From Sulfurimonas sp. HSL1-2 (GTDB lineage Bacteria > Campylobacterota > Campylobacteria > Campylobacterales > Sulfurimonadaceae), in the NCBI RefSeq assembly GCF_039645565.1, contig NZ_CP147914.1, positions 1,423,573-1,487,572 on the forward strand: a stretch of 64,000 bases of DNA. The letters are read 5' to 3'. The notes under the pieces were generated by a model. The model searched no databases and was not told the origin of the DNA. It saw only the letters and a program-made list of their open reading frames with translations. This document shows positions 48,158 to 57,994 of the stretch, one piece after another; the stretch's first letter is position 1, and the number at the start of each line of letters is the position of its first letter. The position numbers and the translations under genes were made by a program.

Positions 48158-48892
48158 TTATACCTCGTACGGTGTCGGAAGCGGCGGGTTCGTCTTGAAA
48201 GCCCGGGCGATCGCCTCGGTCACTTTCGTTTTGAGTTTCCCGGCGGCGACGGGGTGGAGGAAGCGCGCCCCCTCCTCACTCATCTGCTGACGCAGGCCCG
48301 GGTCGTAGATGTAGGCCCGCGCCTTCCCGATCTTTTCGCTCTGCTCGAAGATCGACTTGGCGTAGGCGAGGATGTTGGGGTGGTGGCGGTCGAAGCGGTT
48401 GCCCCAGGCGAAAAAGACGAACTTGCCGCTGAGACGGATGTTCTTGACGTCGTGGTAGTTGAGTTCACGGCTGAAGCGGGTCTGCTGGAAGGACGGCAGC
48501 TTCTCGATGTCCTCGTTGAACGTCTCCAGCACCATGGTCGGTTCGATGTCGGGGCGATTGTAGTTGAAGAGGTACTTCACCTCGATCAGTTTGCCCTCGA
48601 AGCCGTGGATGCGGGACTGGAAGATGTCCATCAGCTTGTTGAACTGCAGCGCCGTGTAGCGGCCGTCAAATTCGTACCCCTGTTCGGCAAGCGGTTTGTC
48701 GCTGCTGTACCCCGCCGGGGCCATGGCCGGGTTGTAGAGGAAGAGCGTCCCCGCGACGGTTTTGTTCTTCTTCTTGAGCAGCTGCGGCAGATCGAGGGCG
48801 GTAATCTCCTCGCCCGGCGCGTTGAAATAGAGGTAGTGTTCGACGAGGTATTCCAGGTCGTGTTCGGTGGCGAATTTTCCGAAAGCTTGCAT
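48158..48892 (-). CDS. Hypothetical soluble protein
   Basis: 244 residues without signal or membrane segments. Features: N-terminal helix FGKFATEHDLEYLVEHYLYF, a central part with LLKKKNKTVAGTLFLYNPA, LIEVKYLFNYNRPDI, and VFFAWGNRFDRHHPNILAYAKSIFEQSEK. The mixture of DRHHPN and KIGKARAYIYDPG suggests a DUF1643-like or nucleotide-binding fold (a family often holding WGN...HP-L), which I cannot confirm. Single gene, between the secreted repeat protein and a convergent/divergent 133-aa gene. Confidence 0.6.
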   Translation of the reverse strand: MQAFGKFATEHDLEYLVEHYLYFNAPGEEITALDLPQLLKKKNKTVAGTLFLYNPAMAPAGYSSDKPLAEQGYEFDGRYTALQFNKLMDIFQSRIHGFEGKLIEVKYLFNYNRPDIEPTMVLETFNEDIEKLPSFQQTRFSRELNYHDVKNIRLSGKFVFFAWGNRFDRHHPNILAYAKSIFEQSEKIGKARAYIYDPGLRQQMSEEGARFLHPVAAGKLKTKVTEAIARAFKTNPPLPTPYEV

Positions 48893-49010
48893 GATTGTCG
48901 GCCTTTAGAGCATTTAGCGGATTTTACAGTAATTCGCCGCGAATGGACAACCCTGCATCGCTTTTGGAGCGTAAAGTGCATAAGGCGGTAAAAAGCACCA
49001 AAGGAACCCG

Positions 49011-49412
49011 ATGAAAGCATTAACCCAGACCATGATGGAGAGCGGCAAAGAGTTCGTTCAGCTCCTCGACGACAGCGGGCGCAAACCCAAGGCCGCATTC
49101 TGGATCTACAACCCGGAGCTCGATGAGTGGATCCTGCTGTTTGGGCATGTCAACGGTATCAACGACGACGATGCGAAATTCAACGAAACGGTCGGCGCGC
49201 TCTACGCGTCGAATCGGGAGCAGCTGCCCGGACTGAACGTGACCGACATCGGCCTGGCACAGGAGAACGCCCCCATTCTCGAACTGCTCGATTCCGTCGT
49301 CAACACCGGCGATGACATCCTGGGCATCAGCTTCACCAACGAAGAGATCCTGGGCCAGGTCATCGACGGCGTTTTCCTCTACCGGATGAACATCACCGAA
49401 TTCGTCGCCTGA
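49011..49412 (+). CDS. Hypothetical protein
   Basis: 133 residues. Starts MKALTQTMMESGKEFVQLLDDSG and contains FWIYNPELDEWILLFGHV and EILGQVIDGVFLYRM. Soluble alpha/beta composition, acidic. AAAGGAACCCG precedes the ATG. Divergent from the 48158 gene and convergent with the AMMECR1 fusion. No family recognised. Confidence 0.6.
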   Translation: MKALTQTMMESGKEFVQLLDDSGRKPKAAFWIYNPELDEWILLFGHVNGINDDDAKFNETVGALYASNREQLPGLNVTDIGLAQENAPILELLDSVVNTGDDILGISFTNEEILGQVIDGVFLYRMNITEFVA

Positions 49413-49433
49413 TGCCCGGCGCGGCCGCGCCGC

Positions 49434-50426
49434 TTAGTGCATGACCACCGCGCTCATCCCCATGACCTGCGGGTCGGGAGAGGTGTGGTGCATAAAGAGG
49501 CGCCACCCCTCCTGCGTCTGCCGGTAGACGTTCGTGGCCAGGGCCATCCCGGCCAGCTGGCCGTCGACGTAGACGCACTCTCTGAGGCTGTGGATGCTGA
49601 TCAGCCCCTCGCGCGTCGTCTGTACGTCTTCGAGCTCAAAATGGACTCCCTGCTGCCCCGCCAGCATCGCGCGCCAGCTCCCGGCTACCGCCTCCCTGCC
49701 CTGCAGGCGTTCACCGCCGGGGTGGATGCAGACGACCCCCTCGTCATCGGCCCACACCGAGAGCATCGCCTCCAGGTCCCCCCGTTCCAGGGCGCCGTAA
49801 AAGCCCGCCTCTGCGGCCTGGGGGGTGGGGAAAGGGGTGTCGGTTGCCACCTCGTACTCCTCCTCCGGCGCGACGTCAGCGAAGCGTTCGACCTGGTAGG
49901 TAAAGATGGCCGGGTGCTCGTCGAGCGCAAACCCCCTGATCCCCGCCTTGACGCCGAGCTGCCCGAAAAACTGGTCAAACGAGGGAAACTCCTCCCACAC
50001 CTGCGGCAGGAAGGTCGCGCTGTGCCGGCCCTGCTGCAGGATCACCCCGTCGATGCCGGGTCTTAGTTTCGCTTTGAGCTCCTCCGTGTCGCCGTACTCC
50101 ACCTCTTCAGGCAGGGTCAGTATGGAGATCTCGATACTGCAGTAGGGGTACTCGCTTTCGCTCAGCGGGAAGAAGCGCCGGTCGCTGAAGGCCGCGGCCT
50201 GGGCGTTGTAGACGACGTCGTCGAAGAGCGTTTTGTGCGGCAGCAGCGACCCGATGCAGCCGCGCAGGGAGTCACCGTCGATGTTGATGGTCACAAAGGT
50301 CGCACGTGCTTCCGAGAGCTGCGGGAACTGCTCGAGCAGAATCTCTTTTGAGTAGGGAAAGGGTTTCCCGAATTTCTCTTCGATCGAAGCGCGGGCGAGC
50401 TTGAGCAACAGGTCTTGCAGTGTCAT
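49434..50426 (-). CDS. AMMECR1-domain / SnoaL-like fusion protein
   Basis: 330 residues in two domains. Residues about 1-180 form an AMMECR1 domain: FVTINIDGDSLRGCIGSLLP (the LRGCIG signature), RFFPLSESEYPYCSIEISILT, and GVILQQGRHSATFLPQVW. Residues about 195-325 form an NTF2/SnoaL-like cone: AGFYGALERGDLEAMLSVWADDEGVVCIHPGG and LISIHSLRECVYV, with GWRLFMHHTS at the end. AMMECR1 proteins normally sit beside a MEMO protein and a radical-SAM enzyme; none is here. The fusion is uncommon and its function unknown. The domain calls are firm. Confidence 0.82.
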   Translation of the reverse strand: MTLQDLLLKLARASIEEKFGKPFPYSKEILLEQFPQLSEARATFVTINIDGDSLRGCIGSLLPHKTLFDDVVYNAQAAAFSDRRFFPLSESEYPYCSIEISILTLPEEVEYGDTEELKAKLRPGIDGVILQQGRHSATFLPQVWEEFPSFDQFFGQLGVKAGIRGFALDEHPAIFTYQVERFADVAPEEEYEVATDTPFPTPQAAEAGFYGALERGDLEAMLSVWADDEGVVCIHPGGERLQGREAVAGSWRAMLAGQQGVHFELEDVQTTREGLISIHSLRECVYVDGQLAGMALATNVYRQTQEGWRLFMHHTSPDPQVMGMSAVVMH

Positions 50427-50699
50427 GGTGAACTCCTTTTTCGTGTGAACTGTTTCAGGGCTTCAGCAGCCACTTTTTGTACGGCGGGGCAATCTGCAAA
50501 CGCCAAAGCTTAAAGGGGCTTTCGAACCGGCCGGACAACCCCCGGAAGACGGTCGCGGCCAGGCCGTCGTTTAGTGCGCACTACAATTTTTATTCTCAAC
50601 GGACAATTTTTATCGGATAAATGGCAGAAAAGTGGGTTCTGGCTGTAAAAAGTGACGGGAAAAGCGTGAAGTGTCTGGCGGCCGAAACGCCGCCGTTCC
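50427..50699. other. Intergenic region with a possible gene remnant
   Basis: No complete gene is visible. On the minus strand an open stretch of 41 codons (50455-50580), without a credible start, ends in YKKWLLKP, which resembles the ARKEWLLQA end of the protein at 52675-53250; the DNA shares CAGCAGCCACT. AT-rich direct repeats of ACAATTTTTAT lie at 50584 and 50604. Possibly the decayed tail of a paralogue. Confidence 0.3.
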
Positions 50700-51914
<1,215 letters not shown>

Positions 51915-52074
51915 GACTGCTCCTTCTGATAATCTCCACCGATTCTAGCGGAGGACATCTTAGAAAACAGTAGCGGGGAACGGCAGCTTGAACGGGCATT
52001 GCATTATAGAGAGACAACAGGTCTGCGGCACGCGTCGGAGGCCGCACCATCTTTAATATATGAGAGGAGGATCG

Positions 52075-52665
52075 ATGCGTGTAAAAATCACCGGCATCAC
52101 CAATCTCGAGGACGCGCTGGCCGCCGTAGAAGAAGGCGCCGACGCCATCGACTTTATCTTTTTCCAGGGCTCGCGGCGCTTTATCACCCCCGAGGCGGCC
52201 TTCAAGATCGTCGAGCAGCTGCCCCCCTTCGTCGAGAAGGTCGGCATCTTCGTCGACAGCGATGCCAAGTACATCAACAAGGCGATCGCGCTCAGCGGCA
52301 TCACCCTCGCCCAGATCCACTTCGAGGCGACGGACGCTTTGTACGGTTCGCTCGTCGCGCCGCACCTTCGCGTCGTGCGCGCCCAGCGCGAGGCCGACAT
52401 CGACTACCTTGGCGACCGCTACCGCATCGTCGACGTCTTCGGTGCGAATACGCTACAAGCGGACGGCAGCCTGGACCTGTCGTGGTTCGAGGGCAGGGAC
52501 TGCTCGAAGATCATCCTCTCGGGCAACCTAACGCCCGAAAACGTCGAGCAGGCCCTCCCCTACGGATTTTACGGCGTCGACGTCAGCACCGCGGTCGAGC
52601 GCGAACCGGGCAAAAAGGACCGCGAAAAGATGCGGGCCTTTATCCGTGCCGCCAAGCAGTGCTAG
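52075..52665 (+). CDS. TrpF-like (phosphoribosylanthranilate isomerase family) protein with altered active site
   Basis: 196 residues from the ATG at 52075, preceded by AGGAGG. Clearly related to TrpF along the whole length: KITGITNLEDAL, GADAIDFIFF, KVGIFVDSD, SGNLTPENV and PGKKD. However the catalytic Cys of the KICGIT motif is Thr; the SPRY-like phosphate loop is altered (QGSRRFI); the GGTG-FDW segment reads ADGSLDLSW; the SGG phosphate contact is SGN; and SSGVE is STAVE. Isomerase activity by the normal mechanism is unlikely. It could be a paralogue with another role. Divergent from trpB. Confidence 0.8.
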   Translation: MRVKITGITNLEDALAAVEEGADAIDFIFFQGSRRFITPEAAFKIVEQLPPFVEKVGIFVDSDAKYINKAIALSGITLAQIHFEATDALYGSLVAPHLRVVRAQREADIDYLGDRYRIVDVFGANTLQADGSLDLSWFEGRDCSKIILSGNLTPENVEQALPYGFYGVDVSTAVEREPGKKDREKMRAFIRAAKQC

Positions 52666-52674
52666 GCGCTTCGT

Positions 52675-53250
52675 CTACGCCTGCAGCAGCCACTCTTTGC
52701 GCGCGGGGGCGAGCGCCTCGAGCGTGTGCCAGACGGTGGGGTAGTCGCCGATCTGCGCGATCATCCCGTTGAAGATGTGGTAGGCCATGCCGTCTCCGGC
52801 TTCATTCTGCGCCTCACTCTTTGTCTTCTCCAGTACCTCCAGGGGGTCGAACGTTCTGACGAATTTCGTCTCGACCGGCATCCCCGTATGGTTCGCGACG
52901 GTGGCAATAATGACGTTGTACTTGTCCATTTTCAGCAATGCCTTCAGGGATTCGTACATTTTTGGGTCGGTAATGTCGTAGTGTGTCGTAAAGATGTAGT
53001 TGTCGTCTTTGTTCAGACGGAACTGGACAATACAGACCCCGATCGTCTTGCCGTCAAAGGGCATCAGCAGAAATGTCGGCTTGAAGTCGCACTCCAGCTC
53101 GGGGGCGTCGAGCAGCGCTTCCGCCCCGTCGCTGAGGCGCAGAAGGATCATGGGTTCATCGTTTTCGACTCCCAATGGGATGGCATCGCCCGGGTCCATG
53201 GCGAGGATGGCTTGTTGTACTTCCGCCGGTAATTCATGGTTGAAAATCAT
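52675..53250 (-). CDS. Hypothetical soluble protein
   Basis: 191 residues, no signal or membrane helices. It begins MIFNHELPAEVQQAILAMD and has beta-strand blocks (EPMILLRLSDG, IGVCIVQFRLNKDDNYIFTTHYD) followed by a helical C-terminal half. The order of blocks resembles small enzyme or binding domains but no named family is clear. It is convergent with the TrpF-like gene (9-bp gap) and divergent from the 121-aa gene at 53377. Confidence 0.6.
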   Translation of the reverse strand: MIFNHELPAEVQQAILAMDPGDAIPLGVENDEPMILLRLSDGAEALLDAPELECDFKPTFLLMPFDGKTIGVCIVQFRLNKDDNYIFTTHYDITDPKMYESLKALLKMDKYNVIIATVANHTGMPVETKFVRTFDPLEVLEKTKSEAQNEAGDGMAYHIFNGMIAQIGDYPTVWHTLEALAPARKEWLLQA

Positions 53251-53376
53251 AAGTCGGTTCCTTTGTGGTTTTCCCCGGACCTACATTTTTTGTTCTTCCA
53301 CGCGACATTTGGTACCGGATGTCGCGCCCGTTTCCTGCATTCAGCGATCAATGAAAGCACCCAAAAAGGAGTCTAT

Positions 53377-53742
53377 GTGCCGCCAAACCGTCTTAAAGGT
53401 ACGATCATCACGCTGCAGGAAGTAGAGAACGCTTTTTTCGAAAAGGGCATCCATGGGTTCGACAAAGAGAAGATCACCGAGCTCTACTACCTCATCGACG
53501 ATCACGGCTACGTCTGCTTACGCGACCCCGACCGTACCTGGGCGCCCAACATGGATGAGGACGACGAACGCATGGCCTGTAACGAGATCGCCGACATCCT
53601 GGAGCTGGACCACTCCATCATCGACGAGTACTACATGGTGATCGTGGCCGCCGTCCAGGCTGCCTGCGAGCAGTTCACCGACATGACGCAGAGGGAGAAG
53701 GTCCCCTTTTACATCGTCGCACTGCACGAACTGCTGCCCTAG
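53377..53742 (+). CDS. Hypothetical acidic protein
   Basis: 121 residues from a GTG at 53377; AAAAAGGAG lies 5 nt upstream, a better start than the distant in-frame candidate at 53236, whose N-terminus overlaps the divergent gene. The product starts PPNRLKGTIITLQEVENAFF and is strongly acidic and helical (DEDDERMACNEIADILELDHSIIDEY). No known motif. Followed by a convergent cold-shock-like gene. Confidence 0.6.
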   Translation: MPPNRLKGTIITLQEVENAFFEKGIHGFDKEKITELYYLIDDHGYVCLRDPDRTWAPNMDEDDERMACNEIADILELDHSIIDEYYMVIVAAVQAACEQFTDMTQREKVPFYIVALHELLP

Positions 53743-53779
53743 GGTCGGTGCCTGCCGGCGGTCGGGGAAACGTAATGGA

Positions 53780-53989
53780 TCAGAGGAAGAAGAGGTTGTG
53801 GGCTTCGGTATCGACGATCTCGAAAGAGACGTCGTGCCCGACACGCAGCGCACGGATGCCCACGGCGCGGCAGTGGTGGATCTGGCACTCCGCGATGGAG
53901 ACCGTCTTGTGTTCGGCACGGAGCCGGATAATGCCGTAACCGTTTTCGGAATCGTACCAGATGACGGTCCCTTCAAATCTTTTTTGCAT
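53780..53989 (-). CDS. Divergent cold-shock-domain protein
   Basis: 69 residues, close to one CSD. RNP1-like motif: EGTVIWYDSENGYGIIRLR corresponds to KGTVKWFNxEKGFGFI. The second motif (VFVHF in CspA) is replaced by VSIAECQIHHC, so aromatic nucleic-acid contacts are reduced and two Cys appear. The C-terminal strand (VSFEIVDTEAHNLFFL) is present. RNA-binding in modified form is inferred. Lies near a normal cold-shock gene at 54329. Confidence 0.7.
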   Translation of the reverse strand: MQKRFEGTVIWYDSENGYGIIRLRAEHKTVSIAECQIHHCRAVGIRALRVGHDVSFEIVDTEAHNLFFL

Positions 53990-54058
53990 AGGTCTATACC
54001 TTCTGTTTTCGTGTGGGGAGCGGATAGGTCAGAGAAGGCGCGGCCTTCTGCGGGGTGC

Positions 54059-54244
54059 TTAGTGCTGCAGGTTCTGCCAGGAGACGGGATTGTAAAAATG
54101 GAGGCCGCTTAGCTGCCATTCGACGCGTTCGCTGTCTCTCGAGTGCAGCAGGCCCTCGATGATTTTATACCTTAGACCGGTCACCGAACTGATCAGTTCT
54201 TTGCCGTCTTTTAGTGCTTTAAGTGTCTCTTCTCTGCTGTTCAT
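54059..54244 (-). CDS. Small hypothetical protein
   Basis: 61 residues with a clear ribosome site (AAGGATCGAT before the ATG). Sequence starts MNSREETLKALKDGKELISSV, a helical, charged part, and ends in an aromatic stretch (GLHFYNPVSWQNLQH). It lies 85 bp downstream of the cold-shock gene on the same strand and may be its distal operon partner. No family recognised. Confidence 0.5.
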   Translation of the reverse strand: MNSREETLKALKDGKELISSVTGLRYKIIEGLLHSRDSERVEWQLSGLHFYNPVSWQNLQH

Positions 54245-54328
54245 ATCGATCCTTAAAGTCGCTCTATAAAAGAGTTAAACTCTCTTAAACGAACGCCTGG
54301 CCGGCGGAAGGTTCCGCCGGAAAGATCG

Positions 54329-54547
54329 TTAGAGCGCCGTAACGTTCTCTGCCTGCGGGCCTTTTTGCCCCTGGCCGATTTCGTACGTGACTTCTTGTCC
54401 CTCGTTGAGTTCGACACGGCCGTAGCCGCTGTTGTTGACCTGGCGGAAGTGTACAAATACGTCGTCACCACCCTCTTTCGGGGCGATAAAACCAAAGCCT
54501 TTTTCGCTGTTGAACCATTTAACGGTTCCGTGTTTAAGATTTGCCAT
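54329..54547 (-). CDS. Cold-shock protein, CspA family
   Basis: 72 residues: a single [20 protein letters not shown] (RNP1) and [11 protein letters not shown] (RNP2) are intact, followed by [20 protein letters not shown]. The start at 54547 has GAAGGTC upstream. It is an RNA chaperone that melts structure in cold or stress. A leader of about 190 bp of AT-rich DNA precedes it, as is common for cold-regulated genes. Confidence 0.95.
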   Translation of the reverse strand: MANLKHGTVKWFNSEKGFGFIAPKEGGDDVFVHFRQVNNSGYGRVELNEGQEVTYEIGQGQKGPQAENVTAL

Positions 54548-54801
54548 TGCAAGACCTTCATGTTGGAGTGTTGTCAAAATATAATGCGGAGTAAAACGTG
54601 GAATAGAAAATACTGAGGAAGTCTTCAATAGTTACAAACCAAGATGAAACTCTAAATCATCTTTCAATGGCTTAATTATACCTGAAATAAAAATAATTAG
54701 CAAGCAAAAGTACAAAGAAAAAACTATTTGTGCAGTGAGATTCATTTTTGCACCTCAAAAAGGTTATGAAAACAAAGCAAACGCCAAAAGGAGCGAAAGA
54801 C

Positions 54802-55407
54802 ATGGCATTCGAACTGATGAAACTGCCCTATGAAGAGACGGCACTGGAACCGATGATCTCCGCGGAGACGATACAGTATCACTACGGCAAGCACCACCAG
54901 GGCTACGTGAACAATCTCAACAAGCTGATTGAAGGGGGCAAATATGCGGATGCATCGCTGCTGGAGATCATCCGCAAGTCCAAAGGGCCGACGTTCAACA
55001 ATGCCGCGCAGGTCTTCAACCACGATTTCTACTGGTACGGCCTGACGACGGAGAAGACCTCGCCTTCCACCGTGCTCATGGACAAGATCGAGCATGACCA
55101 CGGCTCCATGGAGGACTTCAAGGATGCCTTCCTCAACGCCGCCGCCAGCCTCTTCGGTTCGGGATGGTGCTGGCTGGTCGTTCAGGACGGCAGCCTCGCC
55201 ATCAAGAAGTACAGCAATGCCGAAACGCCCGTGAAAGACGGCCTGCGCCCGCTGCTCGTCTGCGACGTCTGGGAGCACGCCTACTACATCGACCAGCGCA
55301 ACAACCGCGCGGCCTACCTGGAAAACTGGTGGAAGCTCGTTAACTGGAAGTTTGTTTCGGACAACTACGCCGCCAAAGAGGACGACCCGATCATCGGGTA
55401 CAACTAA
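54802..55407 (+). CDS. sodB: Superoxide dismutase, Fe/Mn family
   Basis: 201 residues from the ATG at 54802 (MAFELMKLPYEE), preceded by AAAAGGAG. Metal ligands: His in TIQYHYGKHHQGYVNNLN, His in FNHDFYWYGL, Asp and His in LLVCDVWEHAYYIDQRNNR. The Fe-type marker is Ala/Gln placement (GKHHQGYV, NNAAQVFNHDFYW). Converts superoxide to peroxide and oxygen in the cytoplasm; with Tpx it would protect oxygen-sensitive enzymes such as nitrogenase. Confidence 0.95.
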   Translation: MAFELMKLPYEETALEPMISAETIQYHYGKHHQGYVNNLNKLIEGGKYADASLLEIIRKSKGPTFNNAAQVFNHDFYWYGLTTEKTSPSTVLMDKIEHDHGSMEDFKDAFLNAAASLFGSGWCWLVVQDGSLAIKKYSNAETPVKDGLRPLLVCDVWEHAYYIDQRNNRAAYLENWWKLVNWKFVSDNYAAKEDDPIIGYN

Positions 55408-55461
55408 ACGTTTCTCCCCGCCCCGCGACAGGGAGCGGCGGCCGCGCTTTGGGCGTGCCTC

Positions 55462-56211
55462 TCACCCGAGGGTGACCTTGTAGCCGATCTTGGAGTAGCA
55501 GGTAATGAGGTCCTTGGGAATCTTCTGCCGAATACGAAAGATCAAGGAACGCAGGGCCCCCTCCCCGACCAGTTCTCCGTCCCAGACATAATTCTCGATC
55601 TGTTCGACACTGACGACTTTGCCGAAATTTTTCACCACGAGTCGCATGAACTTCTTCTCTTTATCGTTCAGCGGCACCTCTTTTCCCGACAGCAGCAGCA
55701 CATCCTCCTGCGTATCATAGAGATAGCCGTACTTCAACCTGACAAAATGGCTTTTCGCATTCTCTTCCAGCAGGAGCCGGTTCTGGATGGTGGTGTACTC
55801 ATGGTTGATCGCATCGATTGTCGTCGAGAGATTACGGTTGGCCGCAAAATTCTTCAAAGCGATCTCGATCGTCGTTTTCAGCACCGCTTCTTTGAACGGC
55901 TTGAGGATGTAGCCGTACGGCGTGATGTCGATCGCCCGCTCGATCGTTCTCTCTTTGTCGTTCGCCGTCAGGAAGACGATGGGGATCTCCAGGTTTGCCG
56001 TAATGTTCCGGGCGAGTTCAATGCCGTCCTCACGGTTTTTAAGCGTGATGTCCATCAGGATCATGTCCGGTTTCCTGCGCTCCAGGAGGGCGAATGCGCT
56101 CGCACTGTCCGGGGCGATCCCCGTCACCTCATACCCCTGCATCAGCAGGATCTCCTTGATATTCAGGGCGATGATGCTCTCATCTTCGACGATCATGATG
56201 CCCGGCTTCAT
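55462..56211 (-). CDS. Response regulator with winged-helix output
   Basis: 249 residues from the ATG at 56211. Receiver (about 1-120): IMIVEDESII, phospho-acceptor Asp in MILMDITLKNREDG, Thr in FLTAND, Lys in YILKPF. The C-terminal OmpR-type winged helix (about 165-249) includes EKKFMRLVVKNFGKVVSVEQIENYVWDG and RSLIFRIRQKIPKD. Its ATG overlaps the kinase stop (ATGA). It works with the PAS kinase at 56208-57515. Targets unknown. Confidence 0.88.
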   Translation of the reverse strand: MKPGIMIVEDESIIALNIKEILLMQGYEVTGIAPDSASAFALLERRKPDMILMDITLKNREDGIELARNITANLEIPIVFLTANDKERTIERAIDITPYGYILKPFKEAVLKTTIEIALKNFAANRNLSTTIDAINHEYTTIQNRLLLEENAKSHFVRLKYGYLYDTQEDVLLLSGKEVPLNDKEKKFMRLVVKNFGKVVSVEQIENYVWDGELVGEGALRSLIFRIRQKIPKDLITCYSKIGYKVTLG

Positions 56212-57515
56212 TTGCTTCCCTGCTCGCTGGGGGTGAAACGGATGGTGCAGCAGAAGCCGTTGTCGTTGACGACCGCGATCGTTCCGTTGAGCTGGAATTC
56301 GGTGATGGAGTTGATCAGCTGGCACCCCAGGGTATTGGTCATGTCCGTCGTTTTCGGGTCAAAGCCGACGCCGTTGTCGCGTACGCCGAAATAGATGCTC
56401 CCGTCCTCCGCATGACGGATGAAGATGCGGATCTCTCCGCGGCCGGCCCCTTTGAATGCATGTTTGATCGCATTGAGAAAAAGCTCATGCACGATCAGGG
56501 CGACCAGCACGGCGTTGTCCATCGAGAGGCTGACGTTTTCCGCTTCGACATGCACGGCGATGTCCCCGCTCGGGTCATAAAGCTCCATCATCGCCCCGGA
56601 GAGGCGCTCGAGGTGCTGTTTCATGTCGATCGTCGCAAGCCCGGAGTTCTTGTAGAGCATTTCATGGACGAGCGCAATGGCGAAAATACGGCTTTGGCTC
56701 TTGGAGAGCGCCTCTTTGACATGCCGGTCCGTTTCACGGCGGTTCTGCATCTGCAGCAGCGAGGAGATCACTTCCAGGTTGTTCTTCACCCTGTGGTGGA
56801 TCTCCTTGATCAGGGCCTCCTTCTCCTCCAGGGAGTGCTTCAGCGCGCTGTTCTGTTCGATGATGATCTTCTCTTTTGCTTTCTGCTCGGTGATGTCCCG
56901 GCCGAACGCGCAGACGAACTCATGCGTCCCGTTGCAGAAATAGTTCGTCGATACCGACGCGGGGAAGCGGCTGCCGTCCTTGCGGATCTGGATGCTCTCG
57001 AAGCAGACGAAGCCGCGCGCTTTGATCTCTTCGAGAAACGCCCTGCTGTTCAGATTGCTGTTGGGATCGATCTCGCACAGTTTCTTCTGCAGCAGCTCCT
57101 CTTTCGAATACCCCAGCATCTTGCAGGCGGCGTCGTTGACATAGAAAAATCGGGTGTCGAAGGTAAACCAGTAGATGGCGTCCGCGCTGTTGTCCAGGGC
57201 AAAGTTGAAGAGCTGGAGCTCCTCTTTCTCCTCGCGCTGGCAGGCCGCCAGCGTCGCCTGTGCCTTTTCGGCGACCATGGCCGTTTTGCGCAGCAAAGAG
57301 TAGAGAAACGTGGCGCTTAACAGGAAAAAAAGGACGCCGATCAGGAAAGGGAGACCATAGGTATCCGCTTTGATCTGCGTCAGGCCGATCGAAATCCTGT
57401 CAACGATCGCGACCCCGATAACACCGGCGAAAGCAAACCCGGCGGCCTGGATCTTCGCCTTGTGCCGATCGGAAAATCCAATATACGTCTGGTCCAAAAC
57501 GTCCCCTCCATGCAT
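56208..57515 (-). CDS. PAS sensor histidine kinase (HisKA_2 type)
   Basis: 435 residues from ATG 57515; a TTG at 57497 with GGAGGGG before it is an alternative. Two TM helices near the N-terminus (about 25-80). A PAS domain at about 100-210. The HisKA_2 dimerisation motif EIHHRVKNNLEVISSLLQMQ carries the phospho-His. HATPase boxes are VHELFLNAIKHA and GVRDNGVGFDP. It phosphorylates the OmpR-type regulator overlapping by 4 bp. It lies divergent from the flavocytochrome operon, which it may control. Confidence 0.85.
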   Translation of the reverse strand: MHGGDVLDQTYIGFSDRHKAKIQAAGFAFAGVIGVAIVDRISIGLTQIKADTYGLPFLIGVLFFLLSATFLYSLLRKTAMVAEKAQATLAACQREEKEELQLFNFALDNSADAIYWFTFDTRFFYVNDAACKMLGYSKEELLQKKLCEIDPNSNLNSRAFLEEIKARGFVCFESIQIRKDGSRFPASVSTNYFCNGTHEFVCAFGRDITEQKAKEKIIIEQNSALKHSLEEKEALIKEIHHRVKNNLEVISSLLQMQNRRETDRHVKEALSKSQSRIFAIALVHEMLYKNSGLATIDMKQHLERLSGAMMELYDPSGDIAVHVEAENVSLSMDNAVLVALIVHELFLNAIKHAFKGAGRGEIRIFIRHAEDGSIYFGVRDNGVGFDPKTTDMTNTLGCQLINSITEFQLNGTIAVVNDNGFCCTIRFTPSEQGSK

Positions 57516-57655
57516 AAAATGAAGCGATATTCTATCCCACATTCCGCACATCATGTCAAGGCTTCGGCGGGGAAAAAATCAAATTTCCCGTTGCGATTTT
57601 TATGCGATTTTTTTTCCCTATATTTTCGGCTGAACACATCTAAATAGGGGGTCAT

Positions 57656-57985
57656 ATGACACGATTGGCTATCACGCTTCTGTTCGCAGGCACGTCCATG
57701 TTCGCGGTCGAACTTGGCAAGCAATACAGATTCGCAGACGGAAAAGAGGCATTTCAAAAAGTATGCGCGCACTGCCATACGCTGAAAACCGCACCGCACT
57801 CCATTTTTACCAAAATGGACGATGCCGCCGGCGTGAAGGCGAGAGCGGAAGGGATTTTCCAGACGGTGAGACACGGCAGCAACGCCATGCCCGCCTTCCG
57901 GAAATCGGAAATAGACGACGCGACGCTGATGGATCTGGCGACGAGCCTGGCCGACGGCACGATTGCCGATCCCACGGCAAAGTGA
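57656..57985 (+). CDS. Class I c-type cytochrome, PchC-like
   Basis: 109 residues. Signal peptide MTRLAITLLFAGTSMFA, haem motif KVCAHCH (Cys-Ala-His-Cys-His) and the axial Met in NAMPAFRKSE. Length and position match the cytochrome subunit of p-cresol methylhydroxylase, which accepts electrons from the FAD subunit in the periplasm. First gene of an operon with a Tat-type protein and the PchF-like flavoprotein. AGGGGGTCAT precedes the ATG. Confidence 0.82.
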   Translation: MTRLAITLLFAGTSMFAVELGKQYRFADGKEAFQKVCAHCHTLKTAPHSIFTKMDDAAGVKARAEGIFQTVRHGSNAMPAFRKSEIDDATLMDLATSLADGTIADPTAK

Positions 57986-57994
57986 GGCGCGGCG

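Noticed and set aside
50455-50580. A 41-codon open frame upstream of the AMMECR1 fusion
   Set aside because: No start codon with a ribosome site; kept only as a possible remnant in the intergenic entry.
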